Shown piece after piece: positions 51,301 to 64,000 of a stretch of 64,000 nucleotides of DNA (position 1 is its first letter; the number at the start of each line of letters is the position of its first letter). The translations under genes were made by a program, and so were the position numbers. The notes below the pieces were generated by a model. It ran no database searches, was not told the DNA's origin, and saw only the letters and a list, made by a program, of their open reading frames with translations. The stretch is from NCBI GenBank assembly GCA_946699065.1, contig CAMPDV010000262.1, forward strand, positions 310,001 to 374,000. Reading direction: 5' to 3'. This stretch comes from Loxodes magnus (Eukaryota; Ciliophora; Karyorelictea; Loxodida; Loxodidae).

Positions 51301-54245
51301 TTTCAATTATATTTATTTTATTCTAAAATATCAAATATAATTTTAGGGTTATTTTATCCCAGAAAGTAAGGAGATTTAATATTTTATTTTTACTAATCTA
51401 AAGATATTCAGTACTATATATGCTAACTGTCTATAAAAAAGAGATATCTTATGTTGTTATAGGTATCTTTTAATTTTTGTTCTATAACCGAGAAAAGATC
51501 TTCCATTTGGTTATTTTATAGCAAGCTTATATATTATTAATTTTGATATTTTATACTTTAGAAGTAATTTATAGCGTTTATAATTTAAGAAAATTCTTCA
51601 ATTTCTTAAAAGTAAATTAGATAAACTAGATGTATTAAATCAAAATTATTAAGTTTATCTATAAATTCTTATTTCTAATTTTCTTTTTCTAAATAATCTC
51701 TACAGAGTTTTATAATTTCTTTGTTTGGTATTTTCCTAAATATTTATCAATTATTATTGCATTAAACACTTTCAAATATCAAAATGTTAGAGCATTCTTA
51801 AGACTAAAATAAGTGTGAAATTGTAAAATATGTTATTAATTTTTTCTTATTTTATTCGTCAAATAAATTCATTTCTAATAAATCTAACTTAGATTACTAC
51901 TCAACTATATCTTCTTGAATAAATTAATTAACAAATTTATACATTTCATTTATCTCCTATGTTTACTATCTATCATATTTCTATTAATTTTTTTTATAGG
52001 TTTAAGCAATTTATTAGTATATGATTAAATCTTCTTATGCAAAACTAAAATTTTACTTTTTTCATCCATCTTCACTTAATATTTCATCTACCATTTTTTA
52101 AATCACTTTATGCATTTCTTAAAACCAATTTTTAAAAAAATTACTTTATCAATTACTAACGTTTTTTTCAACTAACTATTTTATATCTTGCTTTATTTAT
52201 TTTATTTTCATTTGTTTTTATTTGAATTACTCTTTTTGATTAAATATTCAATCTTCTTAATTGACATTTTTGCTAATTTATTTATTTTCAATAAAATTGC
52301 ATATCATTTTGCTTTCTTATCGCAAACTTTCGTTTTTTAGTTCTTGATGTAAATATTTTTTTCTTTCAAGTAGTTTATTTTCTAAAAATGTTTAATAGTA
52401 TATTTCATTAATTTAACTTCAATTATTTATATTTTAATATCTTATTTATCTTTCCTAATCAAATAAAATTATTTAACTAACATCATTATTCACTTCTATT
52501 TTTTCTATCTTTCTTACATCTAAATTATCTTCTAATAGCTCTAAATCATTTGTAATGGTAAATTTTTAATTATTTTAAAGATCATAACTATAAAATTAAG
52601 TCATAAACAATTCTCAAAATTGCATTCTATATTTTATTTATTTTCTATCAAATATGAAGATATTTCTTGGCATTTAATCTTCATAAATCTATTCTTAGTC
52701 ATTAAAATATTACTTCAACTAATTATTTCTATTTTCTTATATCATTTTAATAACATTTTATTCTTATTATTTATTTCTTTTACTAATTTTGGAAAATTAA
52801 TTTAAAATTTCGTAAACTGTTTCTTATGATTAATCCTATAGAGTATATGCATATAAAATTAAATGGAGTGAGAAATTACCGCTTAGAAATATAATTAATT
52901 GCTAGGATAGATTTTAATTTTCTAAAATTTGAAGTAGTTTATCAGATAATTGTTAACTGGTTATTTTAATATATTCAGTTTAGTTTTAATTTTAGCTGTT
53001 CTCTATAAAAACTTAAATATTTTAATCATCACTTAAGTCATAAATATCAGAATATTCATCATTATTTCTGTTTTATTCAATTTTTAAAACTTCTTCATAT
53101 AGATAATACTGTCAATCATAGCAATCATGCAGTTTTTTTAAGATTTAATAGGTTGAAAGATTGGCTTATTCTTTATCTTATTAAGCTTCATTTTTATTTT
53201 CTAAATAAAAAGCATTCACTTTTCCATTTTAGTTTTTTAATTCTATCTTTACTATCACCGTATTTCCTTCTCAAATACTTATGCATTCAGGATCTAAAAA
53301 CTTAAAATTATAATTTTCTAAATCTTTCTTATTTCTTAACTTTATGATTTTCTTCTCTTATTTGTCGAAACGATAAAACTCTGAAAACTATTTAGTTAAT
53401 GAAATAAGATAAAGCTAATATTAATTTCCAAAGGCTATAATATTTTTTCTCTTTTCTTTTTTTTAGATTCATTTATTAATTTATTCTTAAATTCTTTTTA
53501 ACTACTTTATTTAATCTTATTAGATAGAAAGAATTATTTCCTTAGAATTTATTGGATCATCGTATAAAAATTATAATTAATCTAAAATTTTAGAAACTTT
53601 TATTTTTAAAATGTCTTTAAGTATCAAACCATACAAAATTTTGATGAAGCCATAAATTTTCTTATCCAAGTATTTAAGTAATTTGAATTTTAATTCTGAG
53701 TTTTAAATTTAATTTCACTTTTCTATTAATTTCCATTCTTGTACTAGCACGAAATTTTGTTTAGAATTCTCAAATTAATTTTAATTTTAAACCTAATAAA
53801 ATACTTAAAACTTTTCTTTTAAAGCAAATGATTGAACTTTAGATCCACTTAATATTTATTCCTTTTATTTTTTTACCATTTCGATTTTCCCCCCCTTGCT
53901 ATAAGACTACTAAGACTCTTTTATCTAATCCAAATTTTCCACATTTTGTTTTACTTCTTCTTTTGATTACCTATCTTTACCCTCTTCAGTTTGAATAGTA
54001 TTGGTATTTTAAATGTTTTGATTGGTGTCTTTTACTTGTTTTGAGTGTCGCTACTGTAATTAGTTTATGAGAATAGTTTCACTAATAAAGCCTGCACTAA
54101 AATATGATTTGCTGGCAAGAAAATTAAAAGTTGATAAAGCCTTTTATTATCAAGGACTGGCGCTTTAATTTTCTTAGAGTATTTCAGAGGAAAGATTTTA
54201 AGGATTGGATAATAATGTCATAATTAGATGATCTCCTTACGACAT
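45370..54245 (-). CDS. MORN-repeat protein kinase, gene 2 (about 2,950 aa)
   Basis: Paralogue of gene 1. ATG at 54245 gives MSQGDHLIMTLLSNPQNLSSE, near-identical to gene 1. Codons at 54245, 50801, 48644, 46712 and 45608 share one frame, so about 8.6 kb is open when all three stops are sense. Order: conserved head; charged coiled-coil region; kinase domain with HQDIKP (codon at 50801, residue about 1149 against 1143 in gene 1), GYQSPQIF and LMLQWDEENR; MORN-like linker; then a much larger MORN array from about residue 1860. HQD uses CAA where gene 1 has TAA. In the array both Trp positions use TGA. A single-base slip near 45485 puts the last partial MORN unit out of frame, either a decayed tail beyond the true end or a recent mutation. 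The 3' end is approximate. Confidence 0.8.
45400..48670 (-). repeat. Expanded MORN array of gene 2, about 23 units of 138 bp
   Basis: The atccgtgtc landmark runs from 45581 to 48617 (the last as atccatgtt), exactly 22 intervals of 138 bp with no net indel. Each unit encodes two MORN motifs, for example NGDIYEGQWYERYKQGKGK and NGDFYEGDWFQNKWHGLGK. One unit near 48360-48420 is more diverged. Perfect phase shows selection to keep the frame. Confidence 0.9.
50440..51190 (-). other. Protein kinase catalytic domain of gene 2
   Basis: Same motif order as gene 1: HLEISHQDIKP, EGYQSPQIFNQNRN, LYKSDVFSLGITLLEV and LQWILFLMLQWDEENR. Both Trp codons in the last motif are TGA. Confidence 0.8.
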
Positions 54246-56626
54246 TTTATTTATTTTCTTAAAGTTCGTTAGATTTAAATAAAGCAATCTACTTGTTTAA
54301 TTCTAGAACTATAATTAAATTAAATCAGCAAGACTTTAAATTAAACCTTGTTTATCAATCTAACTTAAATATGAATATTCATATACCTTTTTATCAATAT
54401 AGCCTCATGCTCTTATTATTTATCTTTTAATTAATATTTTTAGCTCTGTTTTTTATAAAATGCTAGGAGCTTCGTTTATTAAGTTGAGCTATTGTAGGAC
54501 TTGAGTGGTAGAATAATAAAAAAAATAAATGAGTAAATAAAAAATGAAAGTTATAGTTGTATTAGGGTTATTAATAAGCATTTTGATTTATTGAACTATT
54601 AATTTACATCCTAAATTTAAAAATAGTTAAACAGGATTTAGTTTTAATTTAATGTGAATGAAATCTCTATTTTTACTAGGAGCTTTTTTAGAGGAAGGTT
54701 AATTATTTGATGCTAGAAAATTATAAAAATAAATATTGTGATAAGATTAAATTTCTAAAGTTAAAAAATTAAGAAACTTAATTATTTTGGATTGCTAGTT
54801 TAAATAAATTAATTTGGTTTTAAGTCTAAGTTATTTTCAAAAATGCTATTTTAAAATAAATTATTATGAAAATTTTGGCTAAGTACATGCTTAAAAATCA
54901 GAAGATTTACGAGTATTAGTCTACTATGAAATAAATCAATCCTATTAATAAAATTTTAATTCAATTATTTTTTCAAGGAAATATACATAAAAATGAATCT
55001 CATAGCCCTAAAAGATTAAAAATTTTGATAAAAAGCTGATATCTTTACTAATAAAAAAAGCTTAGACTTTATCAATCTAATGCTAAAATTTAATTTAAGA
55101 TAGAATTGAAAGTCTTTAAATATTTTCTCATCTAAATAGATAAAGGGACTTTTAAAATTAAATAACTATAATAGCCTAAAGATAAATAATATCAATTTAA
55201 ATCAGAGCTTTATAAAGAAAAAACTTTTAAACAATATATAGAGGTTCTCTAACTATTTACATTAAAGCTAGTTAAAATGCTAAAGCTCATAACTAGAAAA
55301 AATAATTTGATAAAATATATTAGCAACTAATAAATAAATTTGATATATACAAATAATCTTAGCAAACTCCTTTAATTTGTTTTCCTATTTCTTAAGCATT
55401 TTTTATATTTTGTAGTTTAACATGCAAAATTAAAGTGATAGCTCTCTGTATTTTATAATTATGATAATTTACACTAAATCATGCTAAAAATATTAAATTT
55501 TCTAAATTTGTATATTTAATTAATAAAATATACATATATCATCAAAATTAATTAAGAAACAAAGGAATAGAAAAGATAATTGAAAGAATAATCTTATTGC
55601 TATATAAAAAATAAGCAATAATGCATTAATTCTTTATTTATAAATAAGCTTTCAGTAGTAACTAATTTACTATCTAAAGTCTAAAAAATCCCTGGTAAAA
55701 TATAATAATAAAAGAGAATAACTAAATGTTTAAAAAGATATAACTAAGCTATTCCATTTAAAAAGAAAAATAAACAAATATATAAAAGATAATTATTGAT
55801 ATCTCTATGATTTAATAGTGTATAATTCTATTAATTTAATAAAGGAAAATGTATAAGAACTATTAAAATAAATAAATTATTTTTATATCTTAAATACATT
55901 TTTATTCATGTCAAACTAAGCTTATTAATAAATTAAAATTGCTAAATAGCTGAGATATTTATCAATAACTTTAATATCATAATAATAAAAAAATTTGATA
56001 AACTAGAAATTAAAGAAAAAGGAAGATTAAAAGAACTAAGAATTAATAGAAGCATTTTTCAGTTTGATTTATTAAGATTTTTAAATTAATTTAATATAAT
56101 ATTGCTTAAAAGCCAAATCAGTTTGAATTATACTTATAATAAATTTAATAAAAAAGTTATAAAGATTCTTATATAAATTCTAAAAGTTTAAAGCTTTATT
56201 TATCTTATATAAACTTTAAACTTAACTATTAGCTATTTATTAGTCTTCAAGGATGTTTATCTTTGACAGTATAAATATAATTAAGCATTTATTTTAATTT
56301 ATAAGCATTCTACAATTTCCTAGCTTTTATAATTAAGATAATTTTAAAAATATCAAACATAGTTTTTTCATAATTTTTAAAAATAATAAAGTTTAAGCAG
56401 GGTTAAAATTTGTTTATCTCTTAGTTTGGAATACAAAATATTTTCCTAGGATTATATAAAGAAGGAAAGAGGAAATTAATAGAAATAAAAGTTAATTAAA
56501 AAATTCTTAAAACAATGAGGTTAATGATTACTAATAGAAGCTAAAATTGCTAAATAAAATAAAAATTAATAAAAGGAATAAAGCTATATACTTTATTTTA
56601 AAATTTAAATTTAAATATAACTAATT
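54246..56626. other. AT-rich intergenic DNA
   Basis: About 2.4 kb with no conserved motif. It separates the kinase start from the start of the next gene. Confidence 0.45.
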
Positions 56627-59600
56627 ATGAAGAGCACTAAAATTAATTTATCTTAATTTTAAGCTTTAATTTTAAATAAGTTTTGGCTTTAATTTCTATT
56701 TTCTTTATGATTTTTAGATTTAGCCAAAGCTTGTAAACAATTATTTTTAATTTGGTTATAATTATATTGTACTTTTTATTAAACTTAATAATTATAAATA
56801 TTAAAAGGCTTCACTTTGAAAGGAAAATTTGAAATTTTATTTATACTCTATAAAGTAAACGCCAAAATCACTTTTAAAATAGATTATTTAGATTAAGAGT
56901 CAGGTTTTTTCTTAAATAGTTATATCAATATGCTTTTTAAACTTCAGAACTGAGCTCTCTAAGGTAATTTATATTTATCCTCACTTACCATGATAGTTTA
57001 ATATTTTCTTAATTGATAGCTTGAAGCTATATTCAGTTATTTTAAAAACTTAGATATATTAGACTAAACTAAAGCAATCTTTCATTGGTAGGAAAAAAAC
57101 ACAAATTTATTCTTAACTTTTAGCAGCTATTCGATTTTTTTATCAGTTAATTTTTCTAGAACTCAAGATAAAGTAAAAATTCTTTCCTAAAACTTCAAAA
57201 ACATCTTTGGAAGTATCTGCTATTAAATTCTTAAATACTTTCAACTTTTCCTTAATTAACTAAAACCGTTCCCTTTTTTTTAAACTTTAAATTTAAAGAT
57301 TTTTGGATGATATGACGTCGCAATTTTCTTTTTAAATTCTTCGTAGCTTATCAAATTCATTTATGCAAATAAATATGCAAAGGGTTATTTTTTAACTTAA
57401 GGCTTAATTTAAGTTTAACAATTCTTCTTCAATCTTGAAGAAGAAATCTGAATGTTTCTTTATCCATGGTTTTTTTCATTCAATTAAATTGTTAACCTTA
57501 TATTTTTGCTGGGCATGTTACTCTATTATGAAATTTTTTTTTACTTATAAACCATATTTATTTATCTTTGCTTTCCTTCTTCCAATTAAGTGTATTTCTA
57601 TCAATAATTTAAATATTCTAATTAAGAGCGAAATTAATTATTTGCCTCTTTTTAAATGGCTTTATTCAATTTTTATTAAGTATAGGGAGATTTAATATTG
57701 TAATTTTCTTCGTAATTATGTAAGGCATTCTCTTAAGAAAGTAGCTTTTAGTCTCTTTGCTTTTTCTTTTAAATTCTAGAAATTTTAATTTTAGTATAAA
57801 ATGATAATTCCAAATCTTTCATAATTTTTATAGCTTCCAACAAGATTAACTTCTAACATTATAATCCTCTTATTTCTAGAATTAAAGAGACTTATAGCAG
57901 TCTTCTTTATTATGCTATTTTTAATTATATGCTTTTACTTTCTAATCTCAAGATGGCTGATTATGGTATGAATGTTTCAAGCTTCCACTAAATAATTTTA
58001 ATTAATATGTCCTGCTTTCTTTAGTAATCCTAGCAACCGAAAAATATGTATCTTTAACTCCATTAACTTTATACCACATCTAGCTTTCATTCCTTAGTAT
58101 CTGTCGCTCCGGTTATTCAGTCAAACTAATTTCACTTCTTTTATAGCAAAGTACTCTTCATGCAAGATTAGATAATAATTTAATAGCTTTATTCTTTTAA
58201 AAATTAATCTGATACTAACCCTATCGCTCATATGCCTGCTAACTTAAATCTGCTTTTTTAAGAATCTTATAAAGAGAAAATTGCAAACTTGTCTTATCTG
58301 TATATTCATTATAAGAATGAAGAAATTAAAGAAGCGAATTAAGATAATTAACTCATTATAATATGATACTATTAGCTAATTTCAAGGGAATTAAGTCTAT
58401 AGTTGAATGAAATTAGCGAAGTTATTCTTACTTTATCTTGCATTAGAGTGCTAAAACTCATTTGCATTTGCTGTCCTATATTTTCTTTAAACTTTTTTTC
58501 TAAATTCATATAAAAAAGAATTTAAATTCTCTCCATCAAATCATTTAAAGTTAAAACTTATATTTATGACTTAAATCTCAACTCAAATTTTTTAACTGTC
58601 TTAACTACCATATAATTCAAGAGAAAGAAAGTACTTAGAGTGCTATAAGCATTTTATCAATAACAATTATATAAGGTTAAAAACAGCAAGAACAATTTAG
58701 AAATATATAATACAAAGATAAATTATTATGAGATAGCAAGTACCTTAGATTATGAGATATAATATGATATCATTTTCTTTATGTACTTTCATTTCATCGA
58801 TATATAAAGCAATTTATATATCTTTAACATTAAATTAGAGATTTTCCAAAAATGTAACTAAACATCAAACCCGCAATTTAAATAGTCAAAGTTAAATTTT
58901 ATATTTTTATCTTCAAATTAAAATTAAAAGATATTCTAGGTAAATATTTTAAAGTACGATAAACCAAAGTATAGAAGTAGGAAAAGCTTTTTTATTTATT
59001 TTGAAAAGATTAAAAAAAGAGTCAGAAGAGGAATTAGAAGAGTTAGAAAAAGAATAAAATAAATATATGCAAAATTTACCAAAATTGGAAAAAATAAATT
59101 CGTATTAATGGAGTAAGAAAAAAGATTTGAAATATCCTCTCTAATATTCAAAAACTCCCTGCATCATAGAAAGATAAATAAATGTTAGAATAAAAGCTAA
59201 AATAAGTGGGATAAAAAGCATAATGATAGGCATGAAGATATACCTGTCTTAGATATCATAAATCCTTAATTATTTTTGTTCTTCCCAAAAAATATATGAA
59301 TAATTCTTAATGGAAAGAACAATATCCTTTATGAGAATACACTTAACTTAAATACAACAATCAAATTACGATTTATTTCCATTAAATATTTACATAGACG
59401 CGAATTAGAATATTAAGATAAGAGAGGATTTTGGATTTTAGATGATAAAATAATGGGCGACTCTATAATCATATTTTTACTCTTTCCAAAGATATGATTC
59501 TTGCTTTCCAGTAGTTAAATACAATAAAAAATAAGTGAAGAATAAGATATAAATAGTAAAAGCATAGAAATATGTGATATCACCAAGTACATTATATTCG

Positions 59601-61600
59601 GGAAAATGATATGTAGATGGAAAAATAGAAAATATAGTAGCTGCTAGAGTTTATTATATAAAAATAAATTCAATTCCTGTTGATTAAGTAGTATTTTGTC
59701 CTAAATAAGGATTAGATAAAAATTATGAATCCTAGATTAAAGATGAATCGCATAAAAAAGTGGATATTTTTGAAGAATCTGCGATCGTGTTTTCTAATTA
59801 ATTACTACATAAATTCCTAAAACTAGAGAACTAAACTAATTAGCCACTTCTCTCCTCAAGACTACTTATAAATTTGTTCGTAGAATCCCAAAAAACAATT
59901 AGAGAGTATTTATATTTGCGCGGATGTGAAAAAAGATTCTTATTAAACAATTAAGCAGAAATATAGTAAATTAATTTTATCATATAATGTTTCTAACTTA
60001 TCACCAGCAGAAGTTAAAAGGAGAAGAAAACTATCGAGAGATTGTGTGATGAATGATAGAAGTTGATTTTTAGGATATTCATTATGGAAAATGGAGATGC
60101 TTAACTTATTGATGGTTGTGCAAATTTAGATTAAATTATTGTTCATAATGTATATGGAAAAAATCCTATATCTAGAATAAAGATAAAGAAAATCTTTTAG
60201 TAATTAAATAATTATCATTAATTTAAATTATAATAACTCTTAATGTTTAGATTTAACCTCTTTATTTTTAATCTTACAGGGTTCTATTTTATCTCTAAGA
60301 AGTTTGATTTAATTTCTAATTATACACTTTAAGAGTAGCATATAACTTATTTTTTGAAATATTAAGCATCTAGTAAATCTTAAGGCCATATAGATTTTAT
60401 TTGCTTTCATTCAGCATAAAATCCTTGCCTTATAATAATTGGAAGAAAAATACTCTTTAAATATAAAAACCTTATTAAAGGATTATTCTCAAACACTTAT
60501 GATTTATCTTTAATTTTATCAATGGTAACTCATATGAAAAAGATAGATAAACCTATTGAAAATTGGTATTTAAATTTACGCTACAACCAAGAAGAATAAG
60601 AAATGATAGATATTTAGTTATGTAAGAATAAATGGAATAATAGTTGGAAGAATTTATATAAAATTAAAAATCTAATTGTTTTCATATATTAGTAGTGCTT
60701 TTTTTTCAGTAAACTTCTTGAAAGTTTGCTCTTCTAATTCTCTTATTTGCTTATTTTTTAACATTTATTATTTAGCAGAACATTTTTCTCAGCAGCAAAT
60801 GCCAAAATCTTATTTTTTCCTTGAAATATCTTGTGGACAAGAATATTACATTTTGTTGCTTTTGTGCTTTTATTGCAGAATTAAATAAATTTTCTATTTG
60901 AAATTTAGGAGTTAATCTAAGCAGCTGGATCCTTAATTACACTTCACTATCCTGGATAAATTACTTTAGAAGAAATTAATTCAGCATACAAATTAAATTT
61001 CTTTGTGTACTTCTAAAAATTATTGCTGAAAGAGTTTTCTTTGCCAAGTAAATTGTAACAAGAAAATAAAGCTTGTTATTTATACAGGTAAAAGCAAAAT
61101 GGCTATCACAATATTCAAGAAGTGGATATCACATTAATAGTGCTATTTTAAGTTTAGTTCATCATTTTATCTTCAATATGCTACATATTCATTCACAAGG
61201 CTATTCTTTAAACACCTCTTGGAAAATGTTCTAAAATTTGAACATTTTTAATAGTTTATTGCTCTTTATCCATATGATTTTAGTTAACTGTGACTTTTAA
61301 CGTTAAGATTTAGCTGATATATATGTTGTATACATCAATGAGATAAGAAAGCTTTCTTTATATTTTAATATCTCTATTATTTTAAATTTTCTCTTATTTA
61401 GATCTATCTATGGTTATTTAATTTACGTTGTTAAATAATCACATTACATTCCTCACAATAAAGTAATAAATTAATTTTTAACTATTTAACTAAGTTAAGC
61501 AGTAATACTCTACTAATATACGAATTATATAAAGTCTTAAACAATTGAATAAAGTATTTTGATTTTATATTTATCTAGATAATATTCTCTAAATTTATAG
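56627..61600 (+). CDS. Large putative multi-pass membrane protein, family unknown
   Basis: ATG at 56627 (MKSTKINLSQFQ) opens a frame with balanced soluble and hydrophobic composition: FTLKGKFEILFILYKV, KIDYLDQESGFFLNSY, FLNWQLEAIFSYFKNLD, FHWQEKN, GWYDVAIFFLN, NQERNQLFASFQMAL, YNPLISRIKETYSSLLYY, MADYGMNVSSFHQ. A 16-nt intron at 58300-58315 then moves the frame by one, and it continues as KLAKLFLLYLALECQNSF, ERKYLECYKHFINNNY, ESEEELEELEKEQNKY, GKWYVDGKIENIVAARV, CEKRFLLNN, HIDFICFHSAQNP and LITLHYPGQITLEEIN, with more hydrophobic segments to about 61450. Many Trp are TGA. A 140-bp piece recurs at 19840-19985. No known domain was recognised. The end is set by a composition change near 61.6 kb, and further small introns are possible near 60.7 kb, where a second frame also reads well. 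Confidence 0.55.
58300..58315 (+). other. Candidate 16-nt intron in the large membrane-protein gene
   Basis: The sequence gtatattcattataag is GT...AG and 16 nt long. Before it the coding frame is IANLSYL; after its removal it continues MKKLKKRIKIINSLQYD into a clearly coding membrane segment. It shares GTA at the 5' end and TAAG at the 3' end with the introns at 21228 and 34668. Confidence 0.55.
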
Positions 61601-64000
61601 AAATACAATAAATAAAAGAAGAATTAACTAAAAAGATACAAGTAACTAGAGTTTAACATATTTATTTATTTAGCTTATATTCAAATATCTAGCTATTAAT
61701 AAATATCTCAATCCTGCTTTAAAAACATTAAATTGGCTGCTAATTTAACTATGAAAAAATAAAATTAGTTTAATAGCTTCTAAATTTATTAAAAACTATT
61801 TAAATAATAATTCCTTAAATAATAAAAATTAAATAAATCTATAAATCAAAGTGCTTATTTATTTTAAAGCTTTAATAGCTTAAATGTATTATTAGATATT
61901 TTAGATTTATATTTAATATTAGTAATGCATGAAGCTTTATTTAAATCACTAATTAAATTATTATTTATGTAGAAATAATTTAAATTAGCTTGCTACTTAA
62001 ACAGTAGATATTAATAATCAAATATTTTTTATTTTATTAAGATTTAAAAAGATTAAATTATCTTCAAATAATAAAGAAAGCATCAAAAGTTTTATTTTAT
62101 TATTCTTTTTTTAAATAAATAAGTTAAATTTAACTTTTATGTCTATTAAACATATTAAAACTTATAAAGAGCAAAGATAAATGTTTATATAATTATTTCT
62201 TTCAGATAAATGGAAAAAGCAATAAATAATAATAATAAATAGAATAATAAAAATGTATAAAAATGATTTATAATAATTATTTTATAATTATTTAGATTTA
62301 TATCTTAGATATTAATTTTTTATTTTATATACTTTTTAAAACTTTTATCTCTTTTTTATTAAATTTTTCATAAAGTTTCTTAAATTATAAATTAAATAAT
62401 AAATAAAAAATAGAATATATAGCTTATTTAAAGTCTCTTATATAACTTCGTTTATTTTTAGAAATAAATACTAATAAATTATATTAATAAATATATTTTT
62501 ATTTATCAAGAATATACTATAATTTAGTAATAAAAGTATTTATTTTTATCAAATAATGCTTTGGATTTACAATCTAAATTTTTTTAATTTATTTGAAATT
62601 TAATTTTTAGTAAATATTATTATTATATAAAAGAGAAAAATAGCTAAATTTAACTTTTAACACTTTAGTTTATTTTCTTAGCTTCTTTAATTATTGTGAG
62701 CAACTATTAGATATAAAACTTTTAATCTTAATTATGCAAGAAGTAATTTTATAATTATTAAAATGAAATTTTAAAGCATTCTTAAACTAAATAATAGTAT
62801 TAAAGGAATGTATATTTCTTATTTTAAATTTGTAAATAATACAAATAATTTAAAATTTCTATCTAGACACTGTTTAATAATTTAATTAAACTGTAATCAT
62901 TTATAAAGATATTTAATTTATTCTTCATTTATCAAAATTATGCTAATATTATTTACCTTCTTGTACAAATTAAATATAAAAGGCTAGATATATTTCTTTT
63001 GGAAACTTTATTAAATAATTAATATCTTTAATCTAGTTATATTTTTAAAAGGAAATTATTATCTTATTTATAACTTTTATACCTAAATTATCTAAATCAT
63101 ATTGAAGATTAAGAATTTTACTATTTTTATTTTAATTCCTATAATTTAATAATTTTAGCAAAAACTAAGATATTTTATTACCTATTCAATCATCTAATAA
63201 GATGGTTACAGAACCTTTATAATTTTTATGATTATAAAATTTTATATTTAGAGTCTATTAAATAAATTTAAAGCTAAAATAATAAATAATATTAATAAAT
63301 AATATTAAGCATATACAAATAAATAAATATCTATATAATAGCTTAACTAGTAATTTTAAAGAAAATTATTTATTAATTAATTATTATAAAATTTAACTAT
63401 TTAATCACTAACAATCTAATATATTATATCTATCTACATTATAGCTATTAATTTCAATTATTAATTTTAATGTTAGTTACTTAAAGCAAAAAAATAAAAA
63501 CTAAAGATATTTTAAATTTAATTTTTAATAGAATAAATTTCTATTGGTTAGATAAATAAATTAAATCTTTGCCTTTTATACTTAGTAATAATAACTAAAA
63601 AACTAATATTTTTTTAAATTTAATTTAATTTATTAGTTTAAAATACTTTTTTGGATATTTTTAATTTTTTATGATCTAAGTCTATTATAACGAAATTTAA
63701 CTAAAAAAAATCTAAATTTTACTTTAATCTTTTCTGAAAACTAAGATTAAACCTTAAATTATGATATACTTTTTCACCAAATTAAATTATTTTAGATTTT
63801 TTTCGTTTTAAAAATAAAAAAAAATGGAAAAAATTTAAACCTGTTAAACGCTGAATGAAAAACGTAAAGCATTTATAATTTTATTTTATATTTCATTTAA
63901 TAAAATAAAATAAATACATTTTAATAAAGCCAATCTAAAGAAAAAAGTTTTAATATTTCTACAAAAAAGTTTAAAAAATTAAAAATTAAAAAATAAATAT
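61601..64000. other. AT-rich stretch, no gene recognised
   Basis: Composition becomes almost purely A and T. No motif or repeat partner was recognised. Confidence 0.5.

Noticed and set aside
53888-53897. Run of seven C bases as a telomere or G-quadruplex site
   Set aside because: A single short run with no repeat; no telomeric repeats are present anywhere in the window.
1-64000. Tetrahymena-type origin (TGA as the only stop)
   Set aside because: TGA falls at dozens of conserved Trp positions in two long constrained genes.

Overview
The window is very AT-rich eukaryotic DNA and looks like ciliate nuclear sequence. Conserved protein families (MORN repeats, a protein kinase, a LINE reverse transcriptase, CCHC zinc knuckles) only read through if TAA and TAG are glutamine and TGA is tryptophan. 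In two MORN-kinase paralogues the invariant MORN tryptophan is TGG in one gene and TGA in the other, and the glutamine of the kinase HQD motif is TAA in one and CAA in the other. A code with all three stops reassigned is known from the heterotrich Condylostoma and from karyorelicts. Tetrahymena, where TGA stops, does not fit. Candidate introns of exactly 16 nt also recall the tiny introns of heterotrichs. The species, and whether this is germline or somatic DNA, cannot be told from the window. Because no codon is a certain stop, every 3' gene end below is approximate, and open frames alone are weak evidence.

Layout, left half. A short GC-richer dispersed repeat (470-880, 'A-element') is followed by a 1 kb segment duplicated at 30.9-31.9 kb, a decayed LINE (2.6-6.6 kb) and MORN-kinase gene 1 (6.8-13.2 kb, minus). 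Next come a divergent pair of intact coiled-coil/CCHC genes (14.3-16.8 kb), a second A-element (20.0-20.3 kb, minus), copy 1 of a membrane-protein gene (20.3-24.5 kb) with a 0.5 kb insertion, an unresolved stretch ending in a 48-bp inverted repeat (24.5-26.1 kb), a tRNA-like short repeat (26.2-26.4 kb) and a third, broken CCHC copy (26.4-27.3 kb). A small gene for a putative secreted protein lies at 29.4-29.9 kb.

Right half. It repeats much of this content: the 1 kb duplicate (30.9-31.9 kb), copy 2 of the membrane-protein gene (33.7-42.5 kb) interrupted by about 104 copies of a 46-bp minisatellite, a third A-element (43.2 kb), and MORN-kinase gene 2 (45.4-54.2 kb, minus), whose MORN array has grown from about 6 to about 23 units of 138 bp. 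A long, probably multi-pass membrane protein gene with a 16-nt intron fills 56.6 to about 61.6 kb. The rest is AT-rich DNA in which no gene was recognised.

The genes do not form an operon or pathway. The window reads as a repeat-rich region built by segmental duplication, retroelement insertion and tandem expansion. The best new leads are the all-sense code, the 16-nt introns, the CCHC gene family with its shared LYC box, and the two large in-gene repeat expansions.
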